Shown piece after piece: positions 56,483 to 56,799 of a stretch of DNA of 56,799 bases. Each line of letters begins with the position of its first letter. The stretch's first letter is position 1. Under the pieces are notes generated by a model. That model did no database searches. It was not told the origin of the DNA and worked only from the letters and a program-made list of their open reading frames with translations. Both the position numbers and the translations under genes were made by a program. This DNA is from Candidatus Adiutrix intracellularis (GTDB lineage: Bacteria; Desulfobacterota; Desulfarculia; Adiutricales; Adiutricaceae). The stretch lies in contig LQAA01000047.1 of the NCBI GenBank assembly GCA_001577715.1, positions 1-56,799 on the forward strand. The letters are read 5' to 3'.

Positions 56483-56799
56483 TCATAGTATGACATACTT
56501 TTGTATTAATGTATAATTATATCTTACTTAGTAAACATTGTGAACGGTTATAATAATTATAACTATACGTTTACTCTGAATCTTATTTAAAATCATGTTT
56601 TAATTTGGGTGGTTATAAAGAATTAATTGGTATTTAGTTATTTTCCTAACTATTCCTCCGGGGTGCCTATTTAAGGGACAGGAAAGCTAGAAAAAATAAA
56701 TAATTCTATAGTTTAATCTTTTTATGCTCATCTAGCCGCTTTGTCAGCGTGATTAATAAAAGAAAGAAAAGATAATATAGATAAAAAAGAGGGAACCCC
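56483..56799. other. AT-rich right-hand end, nothing recognised
   Basis: No gene, structured RNA or repeat could be supported. It may include the outer end of the IS66 element and decayed flanking DNA. Confidence 0.4.

Noticed and set aside
1-56799. CRISPR array, tRNA or rRNA genes
   Set aside because: No regularly spaced direct repeats and no cloverleaf-like GTTCRANNC contexts or conserved rRNA segments were seen by eye; a tRNAscan/Infernal run would settle it.

Overview
The window reads like a chromosome segment of a Gram-negative bacterium undergoing host-associated genome erosion. About 31 well-preserved genes (roughly 60% of the bases by summing their lengths) stand as GC-richer blocks. 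Between them lie long AT-rich tracts full of stop codons and frameshifts, in which ruined genes can still be read: a type IV pilus/type II secretion ATPase, a sugar-binding lipoprotein, an FMN-binding lipoprotein, a hybrid histidine kinase, a P1B ATPase, a DMT permease, a flagellar hook protein and several transposases. Sensing, motility, secretion and uptake have decayed, while amino-acid, cofactor, tRNA-charging and envelope synthesis are kept. Gene order and protein style (LptD, GmhA next to a conserved unknown protein, CobA-HemD fusion, small zinc-ribbon protein) fit Desulfobacterota (former Deltaproteobacteria). A deltaproteobacterial endosymbiont similar in lifestyle to 'Candidatus Adiutrix' is a reasonable guess, but it is inference only.

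Layout. 1-1.2 kb: pilB/gspE ruin. 1.25-4.2 kb: hisD-glnS (minus strand). 4.2-8.9 kb: ruins of a binding protein, an FMN-binding protein and a sensor kinase, the last broken by an IS200 relic. 8.9-15.1 kb: a trp operon with leader peptide, attenuator, a trpE-trpD fusion and trpC-F-B-A. 15.1-20.4 kb: IS66, IS1634 and IS200 relics and a dead P1B ATPase. 20.4-22.7 kb: csoR-type repressor plus an intact P1B ATPase. 22.7-26.3 kb: dead EamA permease and dead flgE. 26.4-41.7 kb: one long minus-strand series, gmhA, unknown protein, LUD protein, fmdB, hemC, cobA-hemD, uvrD, folC, lptD, DUF465, ilvB-ilvH-ilvC-pyrE. 41.7-44 kb: decayed DNA with an IS200 copy. 44-49 kb: gatB-gatC-gatA-glmS (minus). 49.8-52.7 kb: NhaD-type antiporter and a sodium/amino-acid symporter split by one in-frame stop. 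53.7-54.9 kb: a zinc-ribbon protein and a macrodomain protein. 55.1-56.5 kb: IS66 relic.

The most notable feature is the trp operon. trpG is absent, TrpE and TrpD are joined in one reading frame, and the TrpE half has lost residues that are near-invariant in chorismate-using enzymes, while TrpD, C, F, B and A look normal. The cell may therefore make tryptophan from anthranilate obtained elsewhere, or may use an unusual amidotransferase-free enzyme. No tRNA, rRNA, CRISPR array or replication origin was recognised.
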